In this document: in pieces, positions 51,561 to 59,659 of the stretch
Layout of the letters: the number at the start of each line of letters is the position of its first letter
How positions within the stretch are numbered: position 1 is the stretch's first letter
Source of the DNA: Erysipelotrichaceae bacterium OPF54
GTDB lineage: Bacteria; Bacillota_I; Bacilli_A; Erysipelotrichales; Erysipelotrichaceae
Length of the DNA: 64,000 nucleotides
Direction of reading: 5' to 3'
Assembly: GCA_022834735.1 (NCBI GenBank)
Contig: BQKD01000001.1
Coordinates: forward strand, 2,953,659-3,017,658
Notes under the pieces: generated by a model
Databases searched by the model: none
Seen by the model: the letters and a program-made list of their open reading frames with translations, nothing else
Told to the model about the DNA's origin: nothing
Program-made: the position numbers and the translations under genes

Positions 51561-52999
51561 TAAAAGAGGCCCAGACCTCTTCTTGCGATCAGGCAGGCAG
51601 CACCCAGATGGATGTTGATGCCATGTTCTCTGCATACCGTCTTCTGTGCTTCTTTCGAAGTATAAGCAGGGTCGACGATCTTCAGTTCCACATTGTCTTT
51701 AAAACATCTTCTTTTTACCGCCTCAGTATATTGACCATAGGCGAGCCGGGTGATCATCCGGTTGTAGTTTCTGTTTTTCTGGAGATCGGACTTCTTTTTC
51801 GAGAAGTCGAGATCTTCGATGACAAGGTCTTTTCCTTTAAAGCGGGCCTCGGCCGCGGTCTCCTTTATGGCAGCCATCATTTGCGTTATTCCTCGGTTAT
51901 AGTTGTGGTTCTTTCGGCTCAGTCCGGGCAGGCTGATCCTGCGGGCATAGATGATCCCGCCGTTCCTGTCCGTTTCGCACAAGGCAAGATGATCGGCATT
52001 GAAATCAAGACCGATCGCTCCTTCAAAAGACGAAGTGCTCCATCCTTCCGGTTTTGGCAGATGGAGAAAGAACTGGACATAATATCCTTTCTTCCTCCTC
52101 AGGATCCGGACGCTGACTGCCTGTTTTGCCGGTTTTTCGGCTTCAAAGCCGTCAAATGTCTTGTTGAGCAGCTCCAGACCAGAAGCATGGGTGATCTTGA
52201 CGGGACCGGTGATGATCATGTCCTTTCCTTTCCCGGGTTTCATGACAGGAAGAACTCCGATCTTCCAGGACCCGTCTTCCATGCGGAGCAGATGGCAGAG
52301 CTGGTTTCCGTTCTTCTCGTCGTTCTTTCCGCACAGATACATCATCCGGTCGCGGCTTCTTACGAACATCTCTTTCCACTCCTCGCGGCTGGAAAGACCG
52401 TTTTCTTCCAGATGGTACTGGGCGTTGAAAAGCTTTTTTGTACCGAAACAGAGGCGGACGTGTCTGTTTTTCAGATCTTTCGCCCATCGTTTCAGTTTTG
52501 CTTCCAGCCTGCGGATCAGCTGGCCAAGATGCCACAGCTCCTGCTTCTGCCTGCGGTAGCAGGACAATTCTCTTTCGTCCAGCAGATTGGAGGCGGCTTT
52601 TCTGCTTTTTTCTTCGACTGCCTTCTTCAGCTCTGCCTTTCTCTTCTTTTTGCGGACCATGGAAGCACGAAGGTCTGCGGCCTGCGTCCTCGCCAGCTCC
52701 AGTCCCGCCTTATGTCTGGCTCTTGCATCTCTGGCAATGGAATTGGCCGTCCGGCTTTTCAGGCCGTATTCGTCCTGAATCTCTTTTGTAAGCCGGCCAA
52801 GGTTTCTCTGCCCGCGATCAATCCGGGAAAAGGCGGTTCTGTACGCTTTGGAATAGACAGCAAACCCGCTGTCGATACAGGTGACGACTTCCGGGCAGAG
52901 TCTTTTGTCCAGCCGGATCTCCAGAGGAATGACGATAGAATCCGGCTGTTCGTAAACAGGAGGAACAGGCATGGCCTGAATCGTTTTCGTTCTGTTCAT
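51560..52999 (-). CDS. tnpB: TnpB-like protein of IS607
   Basis: The 479-residue protein has RuvC residues in GAIGLDFNADHLAL (Asp, about 325) and DLVIEDLDF (Glu, about 385). The C-terminal block reads YTSKEAQK ... INIHLGAACLIARRGLG, where a third acidic residue would be expected before IH but Asn is present. Whether the nuclease is active is thus unclear. Its start overlaps the recombinase stop (ATGA). Confidence 0.82.
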   Translation of the reverse strand: MNRTKTIQAMPVPPVYEQPDSIVIPLEIRLDKRLCPEVVTCIDSGFAVYSKAYRTAFSRIDRGQRNLGRLTKEIQDEYGLKSRTANSIARDARARHKAGLELARTQAADLRASMVRKKKRKAELKKAVEEKSRKAASNLLDERELSCYRRQKQELWHLGQLIRRLEAKLKRWAKDLKNRHVRLCFGTKKLFNAQYHLEENGLSSREEWKEMFVRSRDRMMYLCGKNDEKNGNQLCHLLRMEDGSWKIGVLPVMKPGKGKDMIITGPVKITHASGLELLNKTFDGFEAEKPAKQAVSVRILRRKKGYYVQFFLHLPKPEGWSTSSFEGAIGLDFNADHLALCETDRNGGIIYARRISLPGLSRKNHNYNRGITQMMAAIKETAAEARFKGKDLVIEDLDFSKKKSDLQKNRNYNRMITRLAYGQYTEAVKRRCFKDNVELKIVDPAYTSKEAQKTVCREHGINIHLGAACLIARRGLGLF

Positions 53000-53664
53000 T
53001 CTTCGTCCTCCTGGTCGGGTACGGATTCTATGATTTCCCGCATCCTCTTTTTCTGGTTTCCTCTGATCCGGTAAAGCTTTCCGGAAAAGGACGCCAGCAG
53101 ACTCATCATGTCGTCGACAAGCTCTTCCTGAAGCTCCTTGTTTTCTTTTTCCTGCAGGGCGATCAGTTCTACATCCGCCATGGAAAACAGTTCTTCCAGG
53201 TACTCGTAGCCAAAACGCGTGAGCCGGTCTTTGTTCGTAATGAAGATCCTCTTGATCTCATGGTCTTTCGCCATCTCGATCAGCCGGGTCAGCCCTTTTC
53301 TCTTTGTGTTAAGGCCGGAGCCGGTATCCCGAATGATGACCGGCTTATCCAGGCCTTCTTTTTCGCAGGCATTCAGGATGTCAATGACCTGTCTTTCCAG
53401 ATCTCCTCTGTTTTTCTGCTCATGGGACGAAACCCGGACATAAACAGCATCTCTTCTTTCTTCGTCTTCAACAAGCAGTCCAACCTGATCCAGCAGTTTT
53501 ATTACATTATCTTTGGGGATCAGGATGCGGTTGGTATCGCTTCGCATGGCTTCCAGTTTTCCGGAACGGACCATGTCGGCAATACACCTCTGCCCCTTGC
53601 CAATCATATTGCCTACTTCTTTTGGCTTGTAGAAATCTTTTGTCAGCTCGCTTTTTCTGATCAT
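52996..53664 (-). CDS. tnpA: IS607-family serine transposase
   Basis: The 222-residue protein has an N-terminal MerR-like HTH (YKPKEVGNMIGKGQRCIADM) followed by a serine recombinase domain with catalytic Ser in VYVRVSSHEQ (about residue 80) and TNKDRLTRFGYE. HTH before catalytic domain is the IS607 signature. Start at 53664 (MIRKSELTKDF), as the upstream GTG is part of the ribosome-binding site GAGGTG. Confidence 0.9.
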   Translation of the reverse strand: MIRKSELTKDFYKPKEVGNMIGKGQRCIADMVRSGKLEAMRSDTNRILIPKDNVIKLLDQVGLLVEDEERRDAVYVRVSSHEQKNRGDLERQVIDILNACEKEGLDKPVIIRDTGSGLNTKRKGLTRLIEMAKDHEIKRIFITNKDRLTRFGYEYLEELFSMADVELIALQEKENKELQEELVDDMMSLLASFSGKLYRIRGNQKKRMREIIESVPDQEDEE

Positions 53665-53778
53665 GAAGAACACCTCTTTAAGAGTATTCTGCCAGACGAC
53701 GAAGCGATAAACAAGATTTAATGATTATCAAATCCAAATATTCCTTTTTTGTGGCAACTGTCGCCTACCCTTCATGGT

Positions 53779-53945
53779 TAAAGCCTCCCTTCTCAATAAA
53801 GGCTTTAACCTTTTTCATGAAATTCTGGCCAAAATCAAATTTGGCCAAAAACCGCTCGATCACCTCTGCCGGCGTATCCGGATTTTGGATGCAATAGAGA
53901 GCAAAAGCGAGCAAGTGTAGCGCGTCAAATTCTGTTAGTCGGAAA
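53779..53945 (-). pseudogene. 5'-truncated small gene fragment
   Basis: An open frame of about 54 codons without a start (RFRLTEFDALHLLAFALYC ... DTPAEVIERFLAKFD ... IEKGGFNHEG stop). The composition is protein-like with helices, and a stop codon (TGA) comes just before it in frame. It probably lost its 5' part at the border with the transposition module. No family recognised. Its end holds a perfect 10-bp dyad GGTTAAAGCC/GGCTTTAACC. Confidence 0.4.
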
Positions 53946-53983
53946 CGTCAAATATTTTTATACACATCTGGAAGAGAAACGCA

Positions 53984-54039
53984 CTTTATTTTGTCCGGCC
54001 TCGCTTTATTTTGGCTTCAGAAGCATTTTATTTTATTTC
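53984..54039. repeat. Spaced repeats at the left end of the transposition module
   Basis: CTTTATTTTG at 53984 and 54004 and a related CATTTTATTTTATTTC at 54024, spaced 20 bp. On the right side related A-rich copies (ATAAAATGA, AAAATAATG) occur at 57119-57135 in inverse orientation. Regularly spaced short repeats at both ends are typical transposase-binding sites of Mu/Tn7/IS21-like elements. Confidence 0.5.
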
Positions 54040-54048
54040 TTTCTGTTC

Positions 54049-54079
54049 AAAAAAAGCCGTCTTGTCAAAAACGGCTTTT
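54049..54079 (-). terminator. Terminator at the end of the transposition operon
   Basis: AAAGCCGT ... AACGGCTTT hairpin with A and T runs on both sides, 3 bp beyond the 95-aa gene. Confidence 0.8.
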
Positions 54080-54081
54080 AA

Positions 54082-54369
54082 TCAATAATTTCCTATGTTC
54101 TCGAATTCTTTCTGGTATACTCTTTCCACTATACATGCCAGGATCCAGCTGTTCCTCTTTCCCAGCGCTTTTCTGATCGACGGATGGATCTCGAAATCAT
54201 TCTTGAAGAATAAATGGCCAAAATTATTCATATAGTTTTCTACAAAATACATCAGCTCTTCATTGCTCAGTTTATAGGCTCCGTACATCTTCATCGCTCT
54301 TTTCAGCTGTTCGATCATCACTTTTCTCGTCGTCGGCCAGTTGATCAACATCCGTTCATCTTCTTTCAT
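54082..54369 (-). CDS. Small protein of the transposition module, 95 aa
   Basis: Not recognised by family. Soluble, helical (MKEDERMLINWPTTRKVMIE ... IHPSIRKALGKRNSWILACIVERV). It follows the AAA ATPase by 6 bp and ends at the operon terminator, so it is part of the module. A role in target choice or regulation is speculative. Confidence 0.6.
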   Translation of the reverse strand: MKEDERMLINWPTTRKVMIEQLKRAMKMYGAYKLSNEELMYFVENYMNNFGHLFFKNDFEIHPSIRKALGKRNSWILACIVERVYQKEFENIGNY

Positions 54370-54375
54370 ATGTTC

Positions 54376-55182
54376 TCACCCCAGTTCTACTTCGTTATGT
54401 GCTTTCATCACGATCTCTGCGTCGATGATCCGCTTTTCTTCGTTCGCTCCTTCGATCAGGCATTTCGACAACAGATTGTTCAGTTTCCGGATTGATCCGC
54501 CTGCGATATTATATGCGGCACGCACCGCGTCTTCTTCGAACACCTTTTCTCTGCTTCCGCATTCTTTCATGCAGAAATCCACATATTCCTGTGCCTCTTC
54601 TCCTTTCAGACCTTCCATGAAATAATTGATCACGATCCTCTGGCGCAGGGCGTCATGCACCTGCTTTTTCAGGATCGTGTTCAGGCTCGTCTGCCCGCTC
54701 AGGATCAGGATACAGTAGTTCTTCGAGTCCATCTCGAAATTGAGGAGCATGGTCAGATCGTTGAAGACGCTCGTGCTCAGATACTGCGCTTCGTCGATCA
54801 CGATGACCGGCGTGCACTTCTTTTCTTTTGCCATGTATTCGATGGCTTCCTGTACCTGCCGGAACAGGTCGCTCTTTCTGAATTTGGGCTCCAGCCCCAG
54901 CCCGCAGGCCAGCTGCCGGTAAAAGTCGATGACCGATACCGTAGACATCTGGATGTAGACCACTTTGTACAGCGACGGGTTCAGACTGCCGGCAAATTCG
55001 CGGATGGCCGATGTTTTTCCTGTTCCCGGACTTCCTGTGAACAATCCGATCCCTTTCGCTTTTTTCAGGTAGTCCAGCCGTCCTTTCAGGTTCGCCGTAT
55101 CTTCGCTCCGGTATAATTTGTGATATTTCGTTTCTTTCTCGAACGGCATCTGCTTCAGTCCGTAAAATACTTTGGCTTCCAT
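54376..55182 (-). CDS. AAA ATPase of the transposition module (ExeA/TnsC/IstB-like)
   Basis: The 268-residue protein has Walker A GSPGTGKTS (about residue 49), Walker B VIVIDEAQYLS (about 125), and sensor LILSGQ. It resembles the ExeA-type ATPases that serve as target-selection partners for rve-type transposases. It starts 2 bp after the transposase stop and is clearly cotranscribed. Confidence 0.85.
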   Translation of the reverse strand: MEAKVFYGLKQMPFEKETKYHKLYRSEDTANLKGRLDYLKKAKGIGLFTGSPGTGKTSAIREFAGSLNPSLYKVVYIQMSTVSVIDFYRQLACGLGLEPKFRKSDLFRQVQEAIEYMAKEKKCTPVIVIDEAQYLSTSVFNDLTMLLNFEMDSKNYCILILSGQTSLNTILKKQVHDALRQRIVINYFMEGLKGEEAQEYVDFCMKECGSREKVFEEDAVRAAYNIAGGSIRKLNNLLSKCLIEGANEEKRIIDAEIVMKAHNEVELG

Positions 55183-55183
55183 A

Positions 55184-56419
55184 TTACTCCTCCTCTCTGA
55201 AGCGCATGTGCTGCCTTCTTCTGATCCGGCTGTTCTCCACCTTGTCGACCGTCCGGATCGGGATCAGCTTTCCGTCCATCCCTAGCAGCCAGGCCTTTCT
55301 CCTGTCTTCGGGATCCATCTTCACCTTTACTGTCTCGCGCATGTATTCGGCCGGCACCTCGTAGCTGATCCCGTCGATCACGAGTGTCGAATCGGTCCTC
55401 ACCTTTCTTTCGTACGTATGCAGGAAATACTGTTCCACCGCTTCGTCAGGAAGGAAGCGGAACCGCTGTGCATCCTTCAGATAGCGCTGGCGCGGCGTCA
55501 TATCTTTCAGCGAAGCGTGTTGGCAGTTGATGTATTTCTGAAGATAGTCCCCGAAAGATTCCCGGACCTCTTCGATCGTCTGATAGGCATTCCAGTCCGA
55601 ACAGCGCAGCCAGTGGTCCTTGAACGTTCGGAATGCGCGCTCCTGTTTTCCTTTCGCGCTTCCGTCCCGCACCGGCGCATGCACCAGGGCGACCCCCAGT
55701 CTTGCACAGATCATATTCAGCTGGTGGTTGTCATAAGGCGAACCATTGTCTACATACAGTACAGACGGGATCCCGTAAGTCATGACCGCGTTCTTCAGGA
55801 TCTTCTGAAAGTTGACGGCCGTATCGGCTTCAAAGATTCCCCAGCCCACGATCATCCGGGATGCGTCATCCAGGATAGAAACCAGATACAGCCTGTGTCC
55901 GGCCAGCCTGTATAGATAGGATGTATCGGCCTGCCAGACCTGGTTGGCAAATTCTTTCTCGAACGCTCTGCGCTCTTTTCCCTGATGGATCGGTTCGAGA
56001 CGGCTCTGAGGCAGAGAACGCACGAAACGATCGATCGTGGACTGGGAAACGCGGGCCGGGATAAACCCTTCTTCGATGAGCCGCGCACGCAGGACCGTAT
56101 TGATGATGCGCGGATACTGCCGGCGCAGAGCGATGATGCGTTCCTGCGCCTCGGGACTCAGAGTTCGGGAAGTCCCCTTGTCGCTCCTGGGACGGGAAAT
56201 CAGTCCATCGAATCCGCCGGAACGGTATTCATAGGCCCAGTGAGCGAAAGTCTGCCATGAAAATGATTTTTTGACACCGGAGACCGGGTTTTCGAATTCT
56301 TTTTCGGCAAGATGACGGTAAAACTGACGGTTTGTCGAAAAAGGATGAGTGCCGGAAATGACAGGAGCGATGATCCCGAATTTCCATAAAGCGATTTTTT
56401 CCTTGTCGGTTTGATCCAT
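55184..56419 (-). CDS. DDE (rve) transposase of the transposition module
   Basis: The 411-residue protein has an N-terminal HTH (about 20-110), the integrase core with Asp in WQADTSYLYR (about 165), Asp in YVDNGSPYD (about 230) and Glu in KGKQERAFRTF (about 265), and a C-terminal beta domain (VKVKMDPEDRRKAWLLG). Layout is IS481/Mu/TnsB-like. I start it at MDQTDKEKIALW (56419) with AAAGGAGG upstream; the longer frame overlaps the upstream gene. Confidence 0.87.
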   Translation of the reverse strand: MDQTDKEKIALWKFGIIAPVISGTHPFSTNRQFYRHLAEKEFENPVSGVKKSFSWQTFAHWAYEYRSGGFDGLISRPRSDKGTSRTLSPEAQERIIALRRQYPRIINTVLRARLIEEGFIPARVSQSTIDRFVRSLPQSRLEPIHQGKERRAFEKEFANQVWQADTSYLYRLAGHRLYLVSILDDASRMIVGWGIFEADTAVNFQKILKNAVMTYGIPSVLYVDNGSPYDNHQLNMICARLGVALVHAPVRDGSAKGKQERAFRTFKDHWLRCSDWNAYQTIEEVRESFGDYLQKYINCQHASLKDMTPRQRYLKDAQRFRFLPDEAVEQYFLHTYERKVRTDSTLVIDGISYEVPAEYMRETVKVKMDPEDRRKAWLLGMDGKLIPIRTVDKVENSRIRRRQHMRFREEE

Positions 56420-56484
56420 AAAGCAGAATCCTCCTTTGAGATTACTGTACCGGGCTAAAAAGAGGAAAGCGACGGACAAATGAT

Positions 56485-57024
56485 TCAGGAAGGAGAAAAA
56501 AGACCATAGACAAAGGGTGCAGATAAAATAGTGTGAGGCGAAAAATAGGCGCATTCATGAAAACGAAGAAAACTCTTCAGAAAGGCATGCATAGAAGAAC
56601 GGATATGAGCAAGAAGATCATACGGGCTACGGTCAAGATCGCGGATCATGATACAGGAGAGGAAAAGCAGAGAGGAATAGCGGTCGATCCATCGGCGCAG
56701 GGTCGTTCTGGAAATATCAAAAAGCGCAGCCGTTCTCGACTTGTTGCCGGCACAAGGTCCGCAGCAGTACTGAAAGAGCACTTCAAAAATAAAAGGATAG
56801 GAAAACGAAGAAAACGGACGGGCATCATAAGGGAGTATGGTATGATAGGAGCCGCAGGAAGGACAAAAAACGACACGAACCCGTAAGCGTTTTGTCGGAT
56901 TGGAAGGAGAGAGGCAGAAACGGGAGTAGGATGAGTAATCGAGCATCTGGCCGCGCGCCCCGCAGGACGGGCAGGATAAATCATGCGAAAAAGGGTTGTC
57001 GAAAGCCGAAAAATTGATTATCAT
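56485..57024 (-). CDS. DUF6431-like zinc protein of the transposition module
   Basis: The 179-residue protein has two zinc knuckles, CPSCGARG (about 17) and CPSCGSYHTI (about 55), then CCGPCAGNKS and an HTH-like region (TAALFDISRTTLRRWIDRYS). This combination with a DDE transposase and an ExeA-type ATPase is known in Bacillota as the DUF6431 set; the function is not established. Start at 57024 (MIINFSAFDN). It would be the first gene of the module. Confidence 0.65.
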   Translation of the reverse strand: MIINFSAFDNPFSHDLSCPSCGARGQMLDYSSYSRFCLSPSNPTKRLRVRVVFCPSCGSYHTILPYDARPFSSFSYPFIFEVLFQYCCGPCAGNKSRTAALFDISRTTLRRWIDRYSSLLFLSCIMIRDLDRSPYDLLAHIRSSMHAFLKSFLRFHECAYFSPHTILSAPFVYGLFSPS

Positions 57025-57147
57025 AAAATTGTTCGTTAGGACGGGAGAGAGTTTGTTCGCAAAACAATTAGGGCTCTCTCTTTTTTTGCGCCTAACACCT
57101 TTCCATGTCAATCATCTCATAAAATGAAAATAATGTGACGAAAAAAA

Positions 57148-57193
57148 GCAGAATAAATTCATCGTGAAATGATCGATGATGAATTTATTCTGC
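57148..57193 (-). terminator. Long inverted repeat, terminator-like on the minus strand
   Basis: Perfect 16-bp arms GCAGAATAAATTCATC and complement with a 14-nt loop, followed on the minus strand by CTTTTTTTCG. It lies at the right border of the transposition module and downstream of the truncated rep gene. Confidence 0.65.
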
Positions 57194-57231
57194 TTGTCTT
57201 TATAAATAAGCGAGGATAGCAGGACGACGCT

Positions 57232-57309
57232 CTACACTATGGCTAAATGTAAATCAGATAAAATCAATAGTTCCTTCGATTTTGAAACTTGATAATTTTC
57301 GTCTAACAT
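57232..57309 (-). pseudogene. Truncated plasmid replication initiator, Rep_3-like
   Basis: With a strong AAAGGAGA site, the frame encodes 25 residues (MLDENYQVSKSKELLILSDL, then HLAIV stop). The sequence resembles the N-terminus of Rep_3/RepB initiators, which typically read ..KSN/K-E-L-L..-..L. It follows directly after an iteron array, exactly where such a gene belongs. The remainder, about 250 residues, is missing. Assignment rests on short similarity plus context. Confidence 0.5.
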
Positions 57310-57377
57310 TTTTTAAATCTCCTTTATGCAGACAAAGCATAGCATGATTTCTACATTGTTACAACTTATTTCTTTTT

Positions 57378-57666
57378 GGTAACATAAGGTGATTTTTTGG
57401 CAACATAAGGTGATTTTTTGGCAACATAAGGTGATTTTTTGGCAACATAAGGTGATTTTTTGGCAACATATAGGTGATTTTTTGGCAACATAAGGTGATT
57501 TTTTGGCAACATATAGGTGATTTTTTGGCAACATAAGGTGATTTTTTGGCAACATAAGGTGATTTTTTGGCAACATATAGGTGATTTTTTGGCAACATAA
57601 GGTGATTTTTTGGCAACATATAGGTGATTTTTTGGCAACATATAGGTGATTTTTTGGTAACATATG
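57378..57666 (-). repeat. Iteron array, 13 units of 21-22 bp
   Basis: Tandem units GGCAACATAAGGTGATTTTTT (21 bp) and a 22-bp form with CATATAGG instead of CATAAGG alternate irregularly; there are 13 full units and partial ones at each end. The unit length of two helical turns and the position before a Rep_3-like start codon mark it as a theta-plasmid origin with iterons. All frames read through it as repetitive peptide, which is not a gene. Confidence 0.75.
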
Positions 57667-57708
57667 GATGCAAATTTCCCTTTATATAAAGCAGATTTCA
57701 CACCTCCT

Positions 57709-57765
57709 AAACAAGATATATAAACAAGATATATAAACAAGATATATAAACAAGTATATAAACAG
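57709..57765. repeat. AT-rich 13-bp tandem repeats next to the iterons
   Basis: Four copies of AAACAAGATATAT, the last lacking one base. Almost pure A/T plus one CAAG per unit, so a candidate DNA-unwinding region or secondary binding array of the same replicon. Confidence 0.6.
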
Positions 57766-58432
57766 TCCTTATATAGAGGACATAAAATGATTCCTCATCA
57801 TTTTATTCTGGAATATATTTTGGATTACATTGAAAAAACCTCTCACATCTCAGACTCATTTTTTATCCTACATACAAAATCAATACGCCTAGAAACGATT
57901 CTGAGGCAAATCTCTATCTTGGACTAATATTTACTCATCTTTTTCTGTTTCATTGAATTTCGCCCTCTTTCTGTGCGTGACACGCCGTTTTATTGAACAA
58001 AAGAAAAAGCATTGAAAGACTTTTTGAGGAACATCTCTATACTTTTAAAAACACAAATAGATCCTTTTGACTCATCACTGTTTCATTTGCACGTTTAAAA
58101 GGAAATTTAAGCATTCTTTATCCTGGTATTATATTTATTCGTCTTTATCAATTCCGTTGAAATTTGCCCCCTTTCTATTTGCGAAACAAAAAAAAGTGAT
58201 GAACAATGTCACCACTTTAATCTGTTTCTGAGTGTATACTACTGGACTTACATGTTTGATTTTGGGCTTTTCAAGCAATGCCAGTAAAACACAAAAAAAG
58301 AGGACTTCTCCTCTTTCCTATATTTATTTCATGATACCATTTTAGCATGTTTTCGTGTGAAGTCAATGTGCAAATCTATTTTTTATCTCCACAAGATCAA
58401 GTTCATAAAACTTCCTTTTTTTTATATTTTTA
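57766..58432. other. Non-coding AT-rich stretch with an internal diverged duplication
   Basis: No gene supported. Two blocks of about 75 bp, near 57900-57985 and 58115-58190, are related: each has a TAATATTTACTC/TTATATTTATTC part, then TTGAATTTCGCCC/TTGAAATTTGCCC and CTTTCTGTGCG/CTTTCTATTTGCG. Terminator-like hairpins occur at about 58195-58225 (AAAGTGATGAAC ... CACCACTTT) and 58295-58315 (AAGAGGA ... TCCTCTTT). Confidence 0.45.
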
Positions 58433-59473
58433 TTACTTAATTGCTCCACAAGAACATTTGAATCCTGCTGGCACTTGTTCATCATAAGCTGCTTGATCGA
58501 CTACATAACGAGTTCCATATTCGGCTGGATGATTGATGGTATTGGTTCCAGTTTGAATAGTCTTCCATTCTGTTCTATAAGAACCATTTTCTCCATTTAA
58601 CATATGGGCTTCAATATGAGGATTTACTTTTCCAGTAATATCGGCTCCACAAGTATTACAAATTGTTAATGCAACTTCTTCATAAATTGGCACACTCTCC
58701 GTCCATGCTTCCTTTACAACATACTGTTCATTGTGTCCTTTTTCTGGATGGTGAACGGTCGTATATTGCTGTACCCAGTTGTGCGTATGGCTTGGTGTAT
58801 TTGGTTTTTGTGAACCTTGATTACTGTTACCACCTGTGCTTGGCTTCGATGTATTGCTTCCTGTATTTGTTGAGGAACCATTGTTTCCAGCATTATTGCC
58901 CGATCCGGTACTGTTATTTCCACTAGAAACTGAACCTGTGGTTTCACTATTGGAATTACCAGTCGAAGGTTTTTGTTCTTCACCTTTTGACTCTTCCTCT
59001 TTCTTTTCGGATTCTTCTTGTTTCTTATCCTCGTTTACGGTTTCGTTTGTTATAACATCGTGTCCCTCTTTTTTCAATTCCTCAGCTTTTTCAGGAGATA
59101 CAACTTCAATTTGTACTTTCTTTTCTACCGAATCCATTTTGGAATCAACCGGAACGATTGTATAGACAATTTCATATGTACCTTCTTTTTCATAATTTAC
59201 GTTCGATGTATCAACCAAAACTTCTTTGACAACTTTTTTGTCATACGTGATTCCTTTCAGGAAGTCATTTCCTTTAGTCTTCACTTCCATGTACAGTTTA
59301 TCCAATTCCAGACCTTTCACGTCTTCAAGCAAATCTGCTTTTTTCGTTTCCACTGTTCTATCTTCTTTGTTGGAATTGTTAGCCCAAATAACAGTTCCAA
59401 TACCAGCTCCGCCAATTAAAACAACGCCTGCGACGATTAAAGCAATCATCTTTTTCTTCTTTTTCTGTTCCAT
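58433..59473 (-). CDS. Membrane-anchored surface protein with low-complexity stalk and zinc-like C-terminus
   Basis: The 346-residue protein has a signal anchor (about 9-32), an Ig-like region (about 70-130, NYEKEGTYEIVYTIVP), a Lys/Glu segment, a Ser/Thr/Asn/Gly-rich stalk (about 165-225) and a C-terminal domain rich in His with CNTCGAD and CSCGAIK pairs, which may bind metal. Similar architecture to the protein at 36.5-37.4 kb. An IS1380-family element is inserted 34 bp before its start codon. Confidence 0.7.
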   Translation of the reverse strand: MEQKKKKKMIALIVAGVVLIGGAGIGTVIWANNSNKEDRTVETKKADLLEDVKGLELDKLYMEVKTKGNDFLKGITYDKKVVKEVLVDTSNVNYEKEGTYEIVYTIVPVDSKMDSVEKKVQIEVVSPEKAEELKKEGHDVITNETVNEDKKQEESEKKEEESKGEEQKPSTGNSNSETTGSVSSGNNSTGSGNNAGNNGSSTNTGSNTSKPSTGGNSNQGSQKPNTPSHTHNWVQQYTTVHHPEKGHNEQYVVKEAWTESVPIYEEVALTICNTCGADITGKVNPHIEAHMLNGENGSYRTEWKTIQTGTNTINHPAEYGTRYVVDQAAYDEQVPAGFKCSCGAIK

Positions 59474-59659
59474 AAATATACACTCCTTCGTTAATCACAT
59501 TATACTACCCAAATAATTCATGGAATGGTTTTACCGATGAAGTTCGCTTGATTTGATCCGATTTCCTGTTTTTTTTGGTTTTCAAAAAGTTTTACAGTGG
59601 AAAACTCCACGACGAAAAGGACAGATCGCTCTGCCTATTTTAAAATATGGGTCTGTTTA

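Larger units (their letters stand above)
51392..53740 (-). mobile_element. IS607-like element (serine transposase + TnpB)
   Basis: Two overlapping minus-strand genes, a MerR-HTH serine recombinase and a TnpB-like protein, in the usual IS607 order. The element lies just before the start of the replication gene. IS607 elements make no target duplication, so the outer limits given are approximate. Confidence 0.8.

Noticed and set aside
53757..53780. Similarity of TGTCGCCTACCC to the RNA at 32.1 kb
   Set aside because: Only about a dozen bases match and no promoter, repeat or terminator follows.
57378..57666. CRISPR array
   Set aside because: Units follow each other with no unique spacers, and no cas genes are near.
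57313..57740. Overlapping repetitive reading frames (CCQKITL / KKSPYVA / MLPKNHL)
   Set aside because: All three frames are open only because the 21-22-bp unit has no stop codon; there is no proper start and the array is best explained as iterons.
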